NCBI RefSeq assembly: GCF_011046735.1
Contig: NZ_CP049258.1
Coordinates: 4,234,001-4,298,000 of the forward strand
Length of the DNA: 64,000 nt
Source: Nordella sp. HKS 07
GTDB lineage: Bacteria > Pseudomonadota > Alphaproteobacteria > Rhizobiales > Aestuariivirgaceae
Direction of reading: 5' to 3'
How positions within the stretch are numbered: position 1 is the stretch's first letter; every line of letters starts with the position of its first letter. The notes beneath the pieces were generated by a model. That model ran no database searches. It was not told the DNA's origin and saw only the letters and a list, made by a program, of their open reading frames with translations. This document shows positions 1-8,424 of the stretch, piece by piece. The translations under genes and the position numbers were made by a program.

Positions 1-1
1 G

Positions 2-154
2 GCGGAGACCGCGCGCAAGGCGGGGAAGCTCTTCGCCGCCGCGGGGCCGACCCGGAACTATTCCAAGCTGGCGGCCGGTCTCGGCGCCAGCTTCGTCACC
101 GAGGGCGATGAGCTGACCGCCATGATGATCGGCTTCAAGTCCTTGCTGAGTTGA
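2..154 (+). CDS. C-terminal end of a possible HpcH/HpaI-type aldolase (partial)
   Basis: An open frame enters from the left edge and stops at 152-154, giving the last 50 residues of a protein. The tail has the pattern ARKAGK ... GASFVTEGDELTAMM, which resembles the end of HpcH/HpaI aldolases (2-keto-3-deoxy acid class II aldolases), where a conserved GxxFVxxGxD segment precedes the last helix. Most of the protein lies outside the window, so catalytic residues cannot be checked. Its end overlaps the convergent downstream gene by 20 bases. Confidence 0.4.
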   Translation, partial: AETARKAGKLFAAAGPTRNYSKLAAGLGASFVTEGDELTAMMIGFKSLLS

Positions 155-1127
155 TATTGTCGGCCAGATAGAACACCGCATTGCCGGCCTGCTGCCGGCC
201 CTGGCTCGCCACCGCGACGACCACGCCGAAGGTCGGCGCGTGGATCGGTTCGGCGTCGTTACGGCCTTCTATGTGACCGAGGAGATCGCCTTGCCGGACC
301 TCCGTGCCGAGATCGACCATAGGCGCGAAGCAGCCGCTGGTCCTGATTGTCACATGATGTTCCGGCCGGCCGAGGAAAAGCAGCTGTGACCGGCTCTGCG
401 CGGGAGGTGTCGCCTGGTCGCCAGGGACGACGCCGATGAAGCTCAGGAGATTGCGCAAGCCGCGCTCGGCGACGGCGAGCGATTGCGCGCTTACGCGGCC
501 CGCTCCGCCGAGCTCGGAGGAAATCGCCTTTTTGCCGAGTGCCCGCGCCGCACCCTCCAACGTGCCGCCATGCGGCATATGAGGCGAGGAGGGGACCTCG
601 TCGAATACGATTGCATAGGGTGCGTCGAAGGCGAGGAGCGGCGCCAGCATGGCGTTGTATTCGGGCGAGGGGAAGCGCGCCTGCACATTGGAGCTCAGCA
701 CGAATTCATGTGCGTCGCCGCCCGAATGGAGGTCGATCACCCAGTCGACGTGGGGGAGGAGCATCTCTTCGACGAAACCGGCGATGCTCTGCGCGGGCCC
801 TGAGCCCTTCGGCCGACCATAGAGACGGTTGAGATCGCTGCTGTCGCCAGGGGTGAGCCGCGTGCCGGCCCGGCAGGCAAGGACATTGTGGAAGGGCATG
901 AGGATGAGCGTGCCCTGGATCTCACCGGCATCGATCGTACGGGCGAGGCGGGTCACGGCGATCTGGCCTTCGAACTCATCGCCATGAGTGCCGCCCACCG
1001 CGAGTACGGCGGGGCCGTCGCCGCGCCGGACAACGGTCAGCGGCAGCGTCAGGTCTTGCGCGAGACGGATATCGAGCCGCCGCGTGCCGGCTTGAGTGAG
1101 ATCGAGCTGATACGGGGAAATATCCAT
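135..1127 (-). CDS. Succinylglutamate desuccinylase/aspartoacylase family deacylase
   Basis: A 330-residue protein of the M14-like AstE/AspA zinc amidohydrolase family, probably removing an acyl group from an N-acyl amino acid or diamine in the cytoplasm. The zinc-site motif GGTHGDEFEG lies at residues 45-54 (His48, Glu51), and the third ligand is in DLHSGG near residue 134. The C-terminal part (from about residue 245) has the biotin-carrier-like fold region seen in this family. It is divergent from the NitT/TauT-like transporter, with a dyad-symmetric site between them. The substrate is not readable from sequence; DoeB-type N-acetyl-diaminobutyrate deacetylase is one option. Confidence 0.8.
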   Translation of the reverse strand: MDISPYQLDLTQAGTRRLDIRLAQDLTLPLTVVRRGDGPAVLAVGGTHGDEFEGQIAVTRLARTIDAGEIQGTLILMPFHNVLACRAGTRLTPGDSSDLNRLYGRPKGSGPAQSIAGFVEEMLLPHVDWVIDLHSGGDAHEFVLSSNVQARFPSPEYNAMLAPLLAFDAPYAIVFDEVPSSPHMPHGGTLEGAARALGKKAISSELGGAGRVSAQSLAVAERGLRNLLSFIGVVPGDQATPPAQSRSQLLFLGRPEHHVTIRTSGCFAPMVDLGTEVRQGDLLGHIEGRNDAEPIHAPTFGVVVAVASQGRQQAGNAVFYLADNINSART

Positions 1128-1158
1128 GGGCTCCTGGCTAGAGAATTGGCTGTTTGTC

Positions 1159-1198
1159 GAACATGGAGGATTTTTAAAGTGAACATCAGGTCATGTTC
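1159..1198. promoter_or_regulatory. Candidate operator in a divergent promoter region
   Basis: GAACAT at 1181-1186 and ATGTTC at 1193-1198 form a perfect 6-bp inverted repeat with a 6-base spacer. A third GAACAT half-site lies at 1159-1164. The site sits between the deacylase (minus strand) and the ABC permease (plus strand), the usual place for a regulator that controls both. No regulator gene adjoins it. Confidence 0.4.
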
Positions 1199-1318
1199 TC
1201 ACCCGTCTTGCGAGCAAGGCCCATATTCCTTGGGTCGGGACCGTTTCGGCGATCCACCTGGGCATAGGGGCGCCATGTTGCTGGCATAGTCTGGGAACCT
1301 CCACCGTTGAGGTCTGCG

Positions 1319-3079
1319 ATGAGCCTCTTCTTCAACGATCGCACCCGCCGCAGCGGTCTTGCGGTGCTGAGCCATGTTCGGGTTCTGCCGAACGGCTACG
1401 ATATTGTCGCCTTCATCCTGGTCATGTCCGGCATCGTGCTGATCGCCCATGGCGCGGTCGAGATGCGCGCGCCGCTCGATCAACTCGCCCGCCAGCCGAT
1501 CGAGCTCGATCCGGCGCGACTTCCCGAATATGCGCTGCGCACCACCTTGCGCATGTTCGCGGCGATGCTCGCGTCGCTGGTTTTCACCTTCATCGTGGCG
1601 ACGCTCGCCGCCAAGAGTCGACGCGCCGAGATGTTCATCATCCCGGCTCTCGACATCCTCCAGTCGGTGCCGGTCCTCGGCTTTCTCACCTTCACTGTCA
1701 CGTTCTTTACCGGCCTGCTTCCCGGCCGGCAGCTTGGCGCGGAATGCGCCGCGATCTTCGCCATTTTCACGGCCCAGGCGTGGAACATGGCCTTCTCCTT
1801 CTATCAGTCGCTGAAGACCGTGCCGCGCGATCTCGACGAGGTGAGTCGCGGCTTCGGCCTCTCCGCCTGGCAGCACTTCTGGCGCCTGGACGCTCCCTTT
1901 GCCACGCCCGGCCTGATCTGGAACATGATGATGTCGATGTCGGGCGGCTGGTTCTTCGTCGTGGCCTCGGAGGCGATCACTGTCGGCGATACGACGGTCG
2001 ACCTGCCGGGCATCGGTTCCTGGCTAGCGACCGCCATCACCGAGCGCAATTTCGCCGCCGTCGGCTGGGCCGTGCTCGCCATGGCCATCGTCATCGCGCT
2101 TTACGATCAGTTGCTGTTCCGGCCCATTGTCGCCTGGGCCGACCGTTTTCGCGCCGAGCAGGTGGCGAGCCAGGAGAAGCCGCGCTCATGGGTCTATGAG
2201 CTCGCTCGCCGCACCCGGTTGATGAAGACCGTCTTGGCGCCCGTCTCTTGGACCTGGCAGCGTCTGCTGCTCCTCCGCCTCGGCGGCTCCGGACCCAGGT
2301 TCATTGTTCCGGCCGGCGGCCAGGGCAAGGGCTTCCGGCTCACTGATTATATCTGGATGGCGCTGATCCTGGCTTTGGCGGCCTGGGGAGCGGTGCTCGT
2401 CGTGAACTATCTCAAGACGACTTTGGGTTACACCGATCTCCTGGCTGCGTTGGGCCGGGGCCTCGCGACGCTCCTGCGCGTCACCGTCCTCGTCGCGCTG
2501 GCGAGCCTCGTCTGGGTCCCGATCGGGGTGTGGATTGGCCTGCGTCCCAAGGTTGCCGGGCGGGTCCAACCCTTGGCCCAGTTCATGGCCGCCTTTCCCG
2601 CCAATGTGCTCTTTCCCATCGCGGTCCTGGCCATCGTCGCGGCCGGCGCCGATCCCAACATATGGTTGTCGCCGCTGATGATCCTGGGTACGCAATGGTA
2701 CGTCCTCTTCAACGTGATCGCCGGCGCCAGCGCGATCCCGACCGATCTGCGCGAAGCTGCCGCCGTCTATCAGATAAAGTCCTGGCCCTGGTGGCGCTAT
2801 GTCGCCTTGCCCGCCATATTTCCCTTTTATGTTACAGGCGCCATCACCGCGTCCGGTGGGTCGTGGAACGCCAGTATCGTCGCGGAGGTGGCGAGCTGGG
2901 GCGATACGAGGCTCGAAGCCTACGGGCTTGGTTCCTATATCGCCAATGCAAGCGTCGCCGGCGACTTTCCGCGCGTGCTCCTGGGGATCGCTGTCATGTC
3001 GATCTTCGTCACGCTTATTAACCGCGCGTTGTGGCGCCCGCTCTTTGTCTTCGCCGAGCGCCGCCTGCGCCTTGATTGA
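1319..3079 (+). CDS. ABC transporter permease, two fused permease domains (NitT/TauT type)
   Basis: A 586-residue integral membrane protein of an uptake ABC transporter. It carries two BPD_transp_1 domains in one chain: about residues 80-270, and about 370-570 after a linker with an additional membrane helix. EAA-like cytoplasmic loops are visible in both halves (GFGLSAWQHFW ... and EAAAVYQIKSWPWW ...), the contact sites for the ATPase. The ATG at 1319 is chosen because GAGG at 1309-1312 stands 6 bases upstream; a TTG at 1307 is the alternative. The ATPase gene follows after 42 bases. The fused form is known in nitrate/sulfonate/taurine-like importers. The substrate is unknown, and no periplasmic binding protein gene is adjacent. 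Confidence 0.85.
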   Translation: MSLFFNDRTRRSGLAVLSHVRVLPNGYDIVAFILVMSGIVLIAHGAVEMRAPLDQLARQPIELDPARLPEYALRTTLRMFAAMLASLVFTFIVATLAAKSRRAEMFIIPALDILQSVPVLGFLTFTVTFFTGLLPGRQLGAECAAIFAIFTAQAWNMAFSFYQSLKTVPRDLDEVSRGFGLSAWQHFWRLDAPFATPGLIWNMMMSMSGGWFFVVASEAITVGDTTVDLPGIGSWLATAITERNFAAVGWAVLAMAIVIALYDQLLFRPIVAWADRFRAEQVASQEKPRSWVYELARRTRLMKTVLAPVSWTWQRLLLLRLGGSGPRFIVPAGGQGKGFRLTDYIWMALILALAAWGAVLVVNYLKTTLGYTDLLAALGRGLATLLRVTVLVALASLVWVPIGVWIGLRPKVAGRVQPLAQFMAAFPANVLFPIAVLAIVAAGADPNIWLSPLMILGTQWYVLFNVIAGASAIPTDLREAAAVYQIKSWPWWRYVALPAIFPFYVTGAITASGGSWNASIVAEVASWGDTRLEAYGLGSYIANASVAGDFPRVLLGIAVMSIFVTLINRALWRPLFVFAERRLRLD

Positions 3080-3121
3080 TCTTGTTCCTGACCGTGACCA
3101 GGAAGGCCTGGGAGAAAAGCC

Positions 3122-4429
3122 ATGAACGACGCCATCGCGAGTGAGGCACTCGTCACTGCAAAGGATGTGTGCCAATTCTATGACAAGCCCGCTTCGGGTA
3201 CGCTGGTCGTCCTCGACAATGTCAATGTGAGGCTCGAACGCAACGAGATCGTCGGTCTGCTCGGCCGCTCGGGCTCGGGCAAGTCTACCTTGCTGCGCGC
3301 CATTGCCGGGCTCATCAAGCCGTCGAGCGGCACCATCACCTGCGAGGGCCGTGAATTGACCGGCCCGTCGCCGGCGATCGCCGTCGTGTTCCAGAGCTTC
3401 GCACTGTTTCCGTGGCTCACCGTCCTGCAGAATGTGGAACTCGGTCTCGAGGCGCGCGGCGTGGCGCCGGCGGAACGGCGCAAGCGTGCACTCGGTGCCA
3501 TCGATCTCATCGGTCTCGACGGGTTCGAAAGCGCTTACCCGAAAGAATTGTCGGGCGGCATGCGCCAGCGCGTCGGCCTCGCCCGCGCCTTGGTCGTCCA
3601 TCCGAAGGTGCTGCTCATGGATGAGCCCTTCTCCGCGCTCGACGTGCTCACCGCCGAGACCTTGCGCACCGATCTGCTCGATCTGTGGTGCGAGGGCCGC
3701 ATGCCGATCGAGTCGATCCTGATGGTCACGCACAATATCGAGGAAGCGGTGTTGATGTGCGACCGCATCCTCATCTTCGGCTCGAATCCGGGCCGGGTCA
3801 TCGCCGAAATCCCCGTCGCTCTCTCGCAGCCGCGCAACCGTCTCGACCCGGCCTTCCGCGAGCTGGTCGAGAAGATCTATGTGAAGATGACGATGCGCGA
3901 TGAGGTACGTGAGCAAAGCGGCATATTTCCCGGCACCGGCATTACTCTGGTCTTGCGCCGGGTGTCGACCAACCTTTTGTCGGGACTCATCGAGGCGGTC
4001 GCGGCCCCGCCCTATAACGGCCGCGCCGACCTGCCGCCTCTGGCCTCGAGCCTTCAGCATGAGATCGACGATCTCTTTCCGGTCGCCGAGACCCTGCAGC
4101 TCCTGCGCTTCGCCGAGCTGGCGGGCGGCGACATCCAGTTGACCCAGACGGGCAAGCACTTCGCCGAAGGCGGTGTCGATGAAAGGAAGCGCATTTTCGC
4201 CCAGCAGCTTCAGGCCTATGTGCCGCTGGCCGCCCATATCCACCTTATCCTCGGTGAACGGCCGGCCCATATGGCGCCGGCCAGGCGCTTCCGCGATGAG
4301 CTCGAGGACCACATGTCGGAGATGGATGCGGCCGAGACCTTGCAGACCGTCACCAACTGGGCCCGTTATGCCGAGTATTTCGCCTATGATGAGCAGTCGG
4401 ACACGTTCTCGCTGGAAAATCCGAGCTGA
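3122..4429 (+). CDS. ABC transporter ATP-binding protein with AAA-associated C-terminal domain (NitT/TauT type)
   Basis: A 435-residue ATPase that powers the fused permease upstream. Walker A GRSGSGKST is at residues 48-56, the signature LSGGMRQR at about 143-150, and Walker B VLLMDEP at about 163-169. After the ABC domain (about 1-265) an extra C-terminal domain of about 165 residues matches the AAA-associated C domain (PF09821-like) of nitrate/sulfonate family ATPases. GGGAG stands 7 bases before the ATG. In related loci such importers feed urea- or guanidine-type nitrogen metabolism, which fits the DUF1989 gene downstream, but this is inference. Confidence 0.88.
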   Translation: MNDAIASEALVTAKDVCQFYDKPASGTLVVLDNVNVRLERNEIVGLLGRSGSGKSTLLRAIAGLIKPSSGTITCEGRELTGPSPAIAVVFQSFALFPWLTVLQNVELGLEARGVAPAERRKRALGAIDLIGLDGFESAYPKELSGGMRQRVGLARALVVHPKVLLMDEPFSALDVLTAETLRTDLLDLWCEGRMPIESILMVTHNIEEAVLMCDRILIFGSNPGRVIAEIPVALSQPRNRLDPAFRELVEKIYVKMTMRDEVREQSGIFPGTGITLVLRRVSTNLLSGLIEAVAAPPYNGRADLPPLASSLQHEIDDLFPVAETLQLLRFAELAGGDIQLTQTGKHFAEGGVDERKRIFAQQLQAYVPLAAHIHLILGERPAHMAPARRFRDELEDHMSEMDAAETLQTVTNWARYAEYFAYDEQSDTFSLENPS

Positions 4430-4494
4430 CGGGACCGTCCGGCGGTAAATGGTGGCTCCGACCGCGACTAAAACGACATCCGCATCATCATCGA

Positions 4495-4857
4495 ATGCCC
4501 GGGCGGTCGCGGTTCCGGGCGCTCGTTGACAAGGGCGCCAAGGTGATCGCGGCGCCCGCCGCCTTCACGCTTCAGACCGGCAAAGAGCACTGGGAGGCGT
4601 TGCTGCGTGCCCGCGCCATCGAGACCCAGTGCTATGTTTTGGCCCCTGGCCAGGAGGGCGCCTATGTCGAGGACGGCAAGACCTATCACAATTACGGCCA
4701 TTCGCTCATCGTCGAGCCCTGGGGCACGGTGTTGGCGCGGCGTGGCATCGGCGACGGTCTGATCGAGGCGATGCTCGAGCCCGAGGCCATCGAGCGGGCG
4801 CGCAATCTGATTCCGCTCGCCATGCACCGCACCATCCGCAGGGCGACCGGCTTGTGA
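4495..4857 (+). pseudogene. Nitrilase/carbon-nitrogen hydrolase, C-terminal remnant
   Basis: The translated fragment (about 120 residues) matches only the last 40% of a nitrilase-superfamily amidohydrolase: VDKGAKVIAAPAAF, then EHWEALLRARAIETQCYVLAP, then YGHSLIVEPWGTVLA. The part that carries the catalytic Glu, Lys and Cys is missing upstream, where only about 65 bases separate it from the ATPase stop. The homologous part begins abruptly near 4513. It is therefore a truncated, very likely non-functional gene, left between the ABC ATPase and the DUF1989 gene. Confidence 0.75.
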
Positions 4858-4888
4858 AGGCCGGAGCCGGCCGTGTAGAAGAGCGCGC

Positions 4889-5494
4889 ATGAGCAAGCTG
4901 GGGAAAATCACCGTGTCGGCGGGAAAGGGGGCGTTTGTACCTGTCCGCGCCGGCAATGAAGTCACCGTCGTCAATGTGAGCGGCACGCAGGTTGTTGATT
5001 TCTGGTGCCTGGCGAAGTCCTCACCGCAGCAATATCTCTCGCTCGAACACTGCCGCGAGGTGCTGGGCAAGATCTACTTTGCGCCGGGCGACGTGCTGGT
5101 CTCCGACCGTTATGAGCCCGTCCTCGACTATGTCGCGGATACGGCGGGCGGGCTGCATGACACGCTGATCGCGCCCTGCAATCCTGACATGTACCGGAAA
5201 TTCGGCCGCCCCGACGGCCATCCGAGCTGCGCCGGCAATTTCCGGGCGGCGGTGCAGGAAGCGGGACTTGTCATCCCCTTCGTGCCGTCGCCCTGGAATC
5301 TGTTCATGCGCGCCACGGTCAAGCCCGACGGCACCATCGACTATGCGCGCCCGCCCTTCCTTCCCGATGGCCGCGTCACATTGAGAATGCGAACGGACGC
5401 TACCATCATCGTCTCAGCCTGCCCGGACGATTGCTATCCGACCAATGGTGGCGACGGCAGCCCGCGCGATTTCGTCATCGAGATCAGGCAGTAA
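4889..5494 (+). CDS. DUF1989 family protein (urea carboxylase-associated)
   Basis: A 201-residue protein of the DUF1989 family (PF09347), often encoded beside urea carboxylase and allophanate hydrolase in urea/guanidine-use operons. Family landmarks are visible: GTQVVDFW near the N-terminus, LIAPCNPDMY with HPSCAGNF in the middle, and PSPWNLFM then CPDDCYPTNGG at the end. The length is normal for the family. Together with the NitT/TauT-like transporter and the nitrilase remnant it suggests a former or partial nitrogen-compound catabolic operon. No urea carboxylase is in the window. The gene ends 9 bases from the convergent DUF1688 gene. Confidence 0.82.
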   Translation: MSKLGKITVSAGKGAFVPVRAGNEVTVVNVSGTQVVDFWCLAKSSPQQYLSLEHCREVLGKIYFAPGDVLVSDRYEPVLDYVADTAGGLHDTLIAPCNPDMYRKFGRPDGHPSCAGNFRAAVQEAGLVIPFVPSPWNLFMRATVKPDGTIDYARPPFLPDGRVTLRMRTDATIIVSACPDDCYPTNGGDGSPRDFVIEIRQ

Positions 5495-5503
5495 ATCCGA
5501 ACG

Positions 5504-6730
5504 TCAGAACGTGGTGCCGTCGCTCACGATATTGAGTGGCGGCGAGCCGTCGGCGCGCTTCTCGCGAGCGATGCGCCGTCCCGCCGCCCAAGTCCCGCCC
5601 TCGAGCATCGAGGCGATCGGGAAATGGTCGGCACTGACGCCGAGCTCTTGCCGCACCGGCTCCAGCAGCCGGTCGAGAAGAGCGATGGTCAGCGCCCGCC
5701 ATTCGACGATCAGCGGCGAATTGACCTCATGTGGCTTGGCCGCCGCGGCCTTGTCCTTGAGACGCAGCACGTCCATGTCGATGAAGAGGCCGCCATTGCG
5801 GTATTCGGCAAGGCCGGTCAGCCCGTCCATGGCATCGATCTCGAGGCCGCGCGCGATCAACGGCTCGATGAGTGAGTAGGTGATCCATTGCGACAGCTTG
5901 TGGAAGGGTACGAGGCCCGAAAGGGGATCGCCCGTCGTCCGCCAGCGCTCATAGAGCCAGGTGTCTCCGAGTGGCGTTGTGCCGATGGTGAGCCGGCTCG
6001 GCCAGATCGTGCCCAGCGTGTCGAGGAGGCGGCGCAGGATCTGTGCCGCTTCGATCCGCCCTGCCGTCGCCTCGCCGGCAAGACTGTCGGCGAGCCCGCC
6101 CGGTCGCGGCGCATCGCTGATGGCGAAATGGGAAGCCTGGGCGTAACAGGCTTCGCCTAATCGGTTGAGAAGGGCGACGCGGCCGTCGACACCCGCCAGC
6201 GGATTGTCGGGGCTGACCTGAAACGCCCTTTCGAGATCGGCCTTGGTGAAACGCATGAGACGCTCCGCATCGGCGCGCCATGGATCGGACCGATCGTTCG
6301 ATAAAACGCCGCTGGCCATGAGATGGAAGCTCGCGACGCCTAAGCCTTCCGACGACGCGAAACGCTTGTCAGTACCGGGCTCGGCATAGTGCCAGCGACC
6401 GCCACTGCCGGCATCGAGCAGCACCGAGACGATGGCGAGATCCAAGGCGGCGCGCGCTTGCGCTTCCTTGGTGGGCCAGTTGCGTTGCGTCTGCGCCTTC
6501 TGCCAGCGCGCGATGCCGCCGGCCTCGAAATGCCGCCAGCGCGAATGGAAGGGCACCCTCAGCGACGGATAATTGCCGCGCGTCACCTGCGCAACGAAAC
6601 GGGCGACCTTCGGCAGCTGGTCGAGATCGACAGACCAGTGATGGAGCTTGTCCGACAGCCCGTCCGTCAGCATGTGCTCAGCGGCCTCGCGCACGGCGAT
6701 GGGAGTGAGAAGGGGAGAAGCGTCAGTCAT
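5504..6730 (-). CDS. DUF1688 family protein (URC4/Urg3-like)
   Basis: A 408-residue protein that reads as a full-length member of DUF1688 (PF07958), the family of yeast Urc4 (uracil catabolism pathway) and Aspergillus urg3. Recognisable parts are the N-terminal VREAAEHML and FHSRWRHFEAGG, and the C-terminal RALTIALLDRLLEPVRQELG. The biochemical step of Urc4 is not firmly settled; in yeast it acts with Urc1 downstream of UMP in a route with a ribosylurea intermediate. The gene starts 12 bases after the PfkB kinase stop, so it is the last gene of the LacI-led operon. This suggests that operon handles a nucleoside-like or ribosylated compound. Confidence 0.8.
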   Translation of the reverse strand: MTDASPLLTPIAVREAAEHMLTDGLSDKLHHWSVDLDQLPKVARFVAQVTRGNYPSLRVPFHSRWRHFEAGGIARWQKAQTQRNWPTKEAQARAALDLAIVSVLLDAGSGGRWHYAEPGTDKRFASSEGLGVASFHLMASGVLSNDRSDPWRADAERLMRFTKADLERAFQVSPDNPLAGVDGRVALLNRLGEACYAQASHFAISDAPRPGGLADSLAGEATAGRIEAAQILRRLLDTLGTIWPSRLTIGTTPLGDTWLYERWRTTGDPLSGLVPFHKLSQWITYSLIEPLIARGLEIDAMDGLTGLAEYRNGGLFIDMDVLRLKDKAAAAKPHEVNSPLIVEWRALTIALLDRLLEPVRQELGVSADHFPIASMLEGGTWAAGRRIAREKRADGSPPLNIVSDGTTF

Positions 6731-6742
6731 GATTCAAGTCTT

Positions 6743-7636
6743 TCAAGCTGGGAGGGAAAGAAGAGCGCGGCGCAATTGCGCGAGCGTGGCGCGTGTCGGA
6801 AAGGCGGAGAGCGTGCCATGCCGGGTCGCCTTGTCGCTGGCGGCGCTGACACCAAGGCGGGCGGCCTTCTCGGCATCGCCTTGGGCGAGCCATTCGGCGA
6901 CGAAGGTGCCGGCGAAGACATCGCCCGCGCCGCCGGCCGCGATGGCCTCGACCGTGGGCGCGATTACCGCCACATCGGCCTGTCCCGGGCGCGCGATCCG
7001 GCAGCCTTTGGCGCCGAGCGTGATGACGGTGAGTTTTCGCCCGGTTCGGCTGCCGAGCGCTTCCGCCTCGATCTCATTGGCGATGACCAGATCGGCTTCG
7101 GGCAGATGGTCGAACCAAGGCTGCAGCGGCGAGGGGTTGAAAGCGATGGCGACGCCCGCCTGGCGCGCGAGCTTCATGGCGTGAAGCGTCGTCTCGAAGC
7201 TCAGATTGCCCTGCAGCAGCAGGAGTGCCGCGTCCTTGAGGACGGGCGGGAGGCCAGCCTCGGCTTCCGCCGGTTTGAGGGATTGGGCCTGGAGCGTATT
7301 GCTGACGATGACATTCTCACCCCGGATGTCGAGCAGGAGGATTGAGTCGTCGCTTGCTCCCTCGCGCGCGATGAGGCCCTGATCCGTCATGCCTTCGGCA
7401 TGCAAGGCGGCTCGGATCTTCTCGGAAGTCTGATCGTTTCCGACGGCGGCGATCAGATGCACACTGGCGCCGGCGCGTTCGGCGGCAACTGCCTGGTTAA
7501 GGCCCTTGCCGCCGAGATCGGTGATGACCCGCGTCGCGTTGAGCGTCTCGCCGGCTTTCGGCAGCCTGTCCAGATGATAGGTCACATCGAGACAGGCATT
7601 GCCGATCACAACAAGCCGGGGGCGCTCGCTGGTCAC
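6743..7636 (-). CDS. PfkB family carbohydrate (ribokinase-like) kinase
   Basis: A 297-residue sugar or nucleoside kinase. The N-terminal signature GGKGLNQAVAAERAGA and the C-terminal GGAGDVFAG (catalytic Asp in GAGD) are both present. The usual DTTGAGD start of the second motif is replaced by AAGGAGD. The start is taken as GTG at 7636, where the family N-terminus (RPRLVVIGNACLDV) begins; AAGG lies 9 bases upstream, and the longer open frame upstream has no homology. It follows the GATase-like gene by 11 bases. The likely role is phosphorylation of the imported sugar or riboside; the substrate is unknown. Confidence 0.85.
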   Translation of the reverse strand: MTSERPRLVVIGNACLDVTYHLDRLPKAGETLNATRVITDLGGKGLNQAVAAERAGASVHLIAAVGNDQTSEKIRAALHAEGMTDQGLIAREGASDDSILLLDIRGENVIVSNTLQAQSLKPAEAEAGLPPVLKDAALLLLQGNLSFETTLHAMKLARQAGVAIAFNPSPLQPWFDHLPEADLVIANEIEAEALGSRTGRKLTVITLGAKGCRIARPGQADVAVIAPTVEAIAAGGAGDVFAGTFVAEWLAQGDAEKAARLGVSAASDKATRHGTLSAFPTRATLAQLRRALLSLPA

Positions 7637-7647
7637 GGGCGACGACC

Positions 7648-8412
7648 TTATTTGCCGGTGAGCCAGGCGAGCGACTGGCGCCACAATTTGGCATAGCCCG
7701 GCCAGTTGACGAAGCTGGTCGGCAGCCAGTGCGGGCCGATATCGGAGGTCCAGGCCATGGTGCGGCCCTTGCCGTAGCTGCCTGTGACAAGGAGCGGATG
7801 GCCGCCCTGATCTTCGGGCAGGCGGGCGATGACCTCGGCCCCGTCCCGGACCTCGACCTCGTTGACGCCGAGCAGCGCCGGCCATGGTCCCTTCAGTCCG
7901 GCGACGATCGGATGATCGGGCTTCAGCACTTCGGCGATGATGCCTTCCGGCGCCTCGACGCGGTCGTCATAGGGCAGGCAGGTCACGGGCAGCGCCTCTT
8001 CCACCGGCGTGCGCCGCCAGCGGGCGCGGCCGTCGATGCCCTGGAAGGAGAAATAGCCGCCGATCATCATCAGGCCGCCGCCCTGCCGGGTCCAATCGCG
8101 GATGAGCTTCAGACGGTTCGGCACCGTCTTGCCATGCAGCCACACATCGGGCGGCAGCAGCAGCGTATTGGCGCCGACATCCGAGATGATGATGGCGTCA
8201 TATTTGGCGAGCCCGTGCATGGCGAAGGGCAGGCCTTCCGCCGCCTCATGCGCCGGCATGTAGGTGAGGGCAAAGTCGCTGTCCTTCAGCGCGTTGACCA
8301 GCGGTTCGGCGCCCAGATGGAAGGTCACGCTCGAAAACGTATCCCAGCCCTTATAGTGGTTCGCCGAACTCACCCAGCTTTCGCCGACGAGCAGCACATT
8401 CTTCTTGGTCAT
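7648..8412 (-). CDS. Glutamine amidotransferase-like domain protein (PF07090 type)
   Basis: A 254-residue cytoplasmic protein that resembles the GATase1-like family of PF07090. It has an N-terminal beta strand (KNVLLVGESWV), a central YDAIIISDVGANTLLLP, a glycine-rich QGGGLMMIGGYFSFQG, and a C-terminal GYAKLWRQSLAWL tail. A classical catalytic Cys in a GxCxG nucleophile elbow is not visible, so true glutaminase activity is doubtful. It lies between the phosphotriesterase-like and kinase genes of the same operon. The function is unknown; such proteins are commonly found in sugar-catabolic operons. Confidence 0.7.
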   Translation of the reverse strand: MTKKNVLLVGESWVSSANHYKGWDTFSSVTFHLGAEPLVNALKDSDFALTYMPAHEAAEGLPFAMHGLAKYDAIIISDVGANTLLLPPDVWLHGKTVPNRLKLIRDWTRQGGGLMMIGGYFSFQGIDGRARWRRTPVEEALPVTCLPYDDRVEAPEGIIAEVLKPDHPIVAGLKGPWPALLGVNEVEVRDGAEVIARLPEDQGGHPLLVTGSYGKGRTMAWTSDIGPHWLPTSFVNWPGYAKLWRQSLAWLTGK

Positions 8413-8424
8413 TGCGGTCTCCTT

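Noticed and set aside
2186-4312. A 708-codon minus-strand open frame
   Set aside because: Antisense shadow of the ABC permease and ATPase genes; it crosses two real genes and has no recognisable motif.
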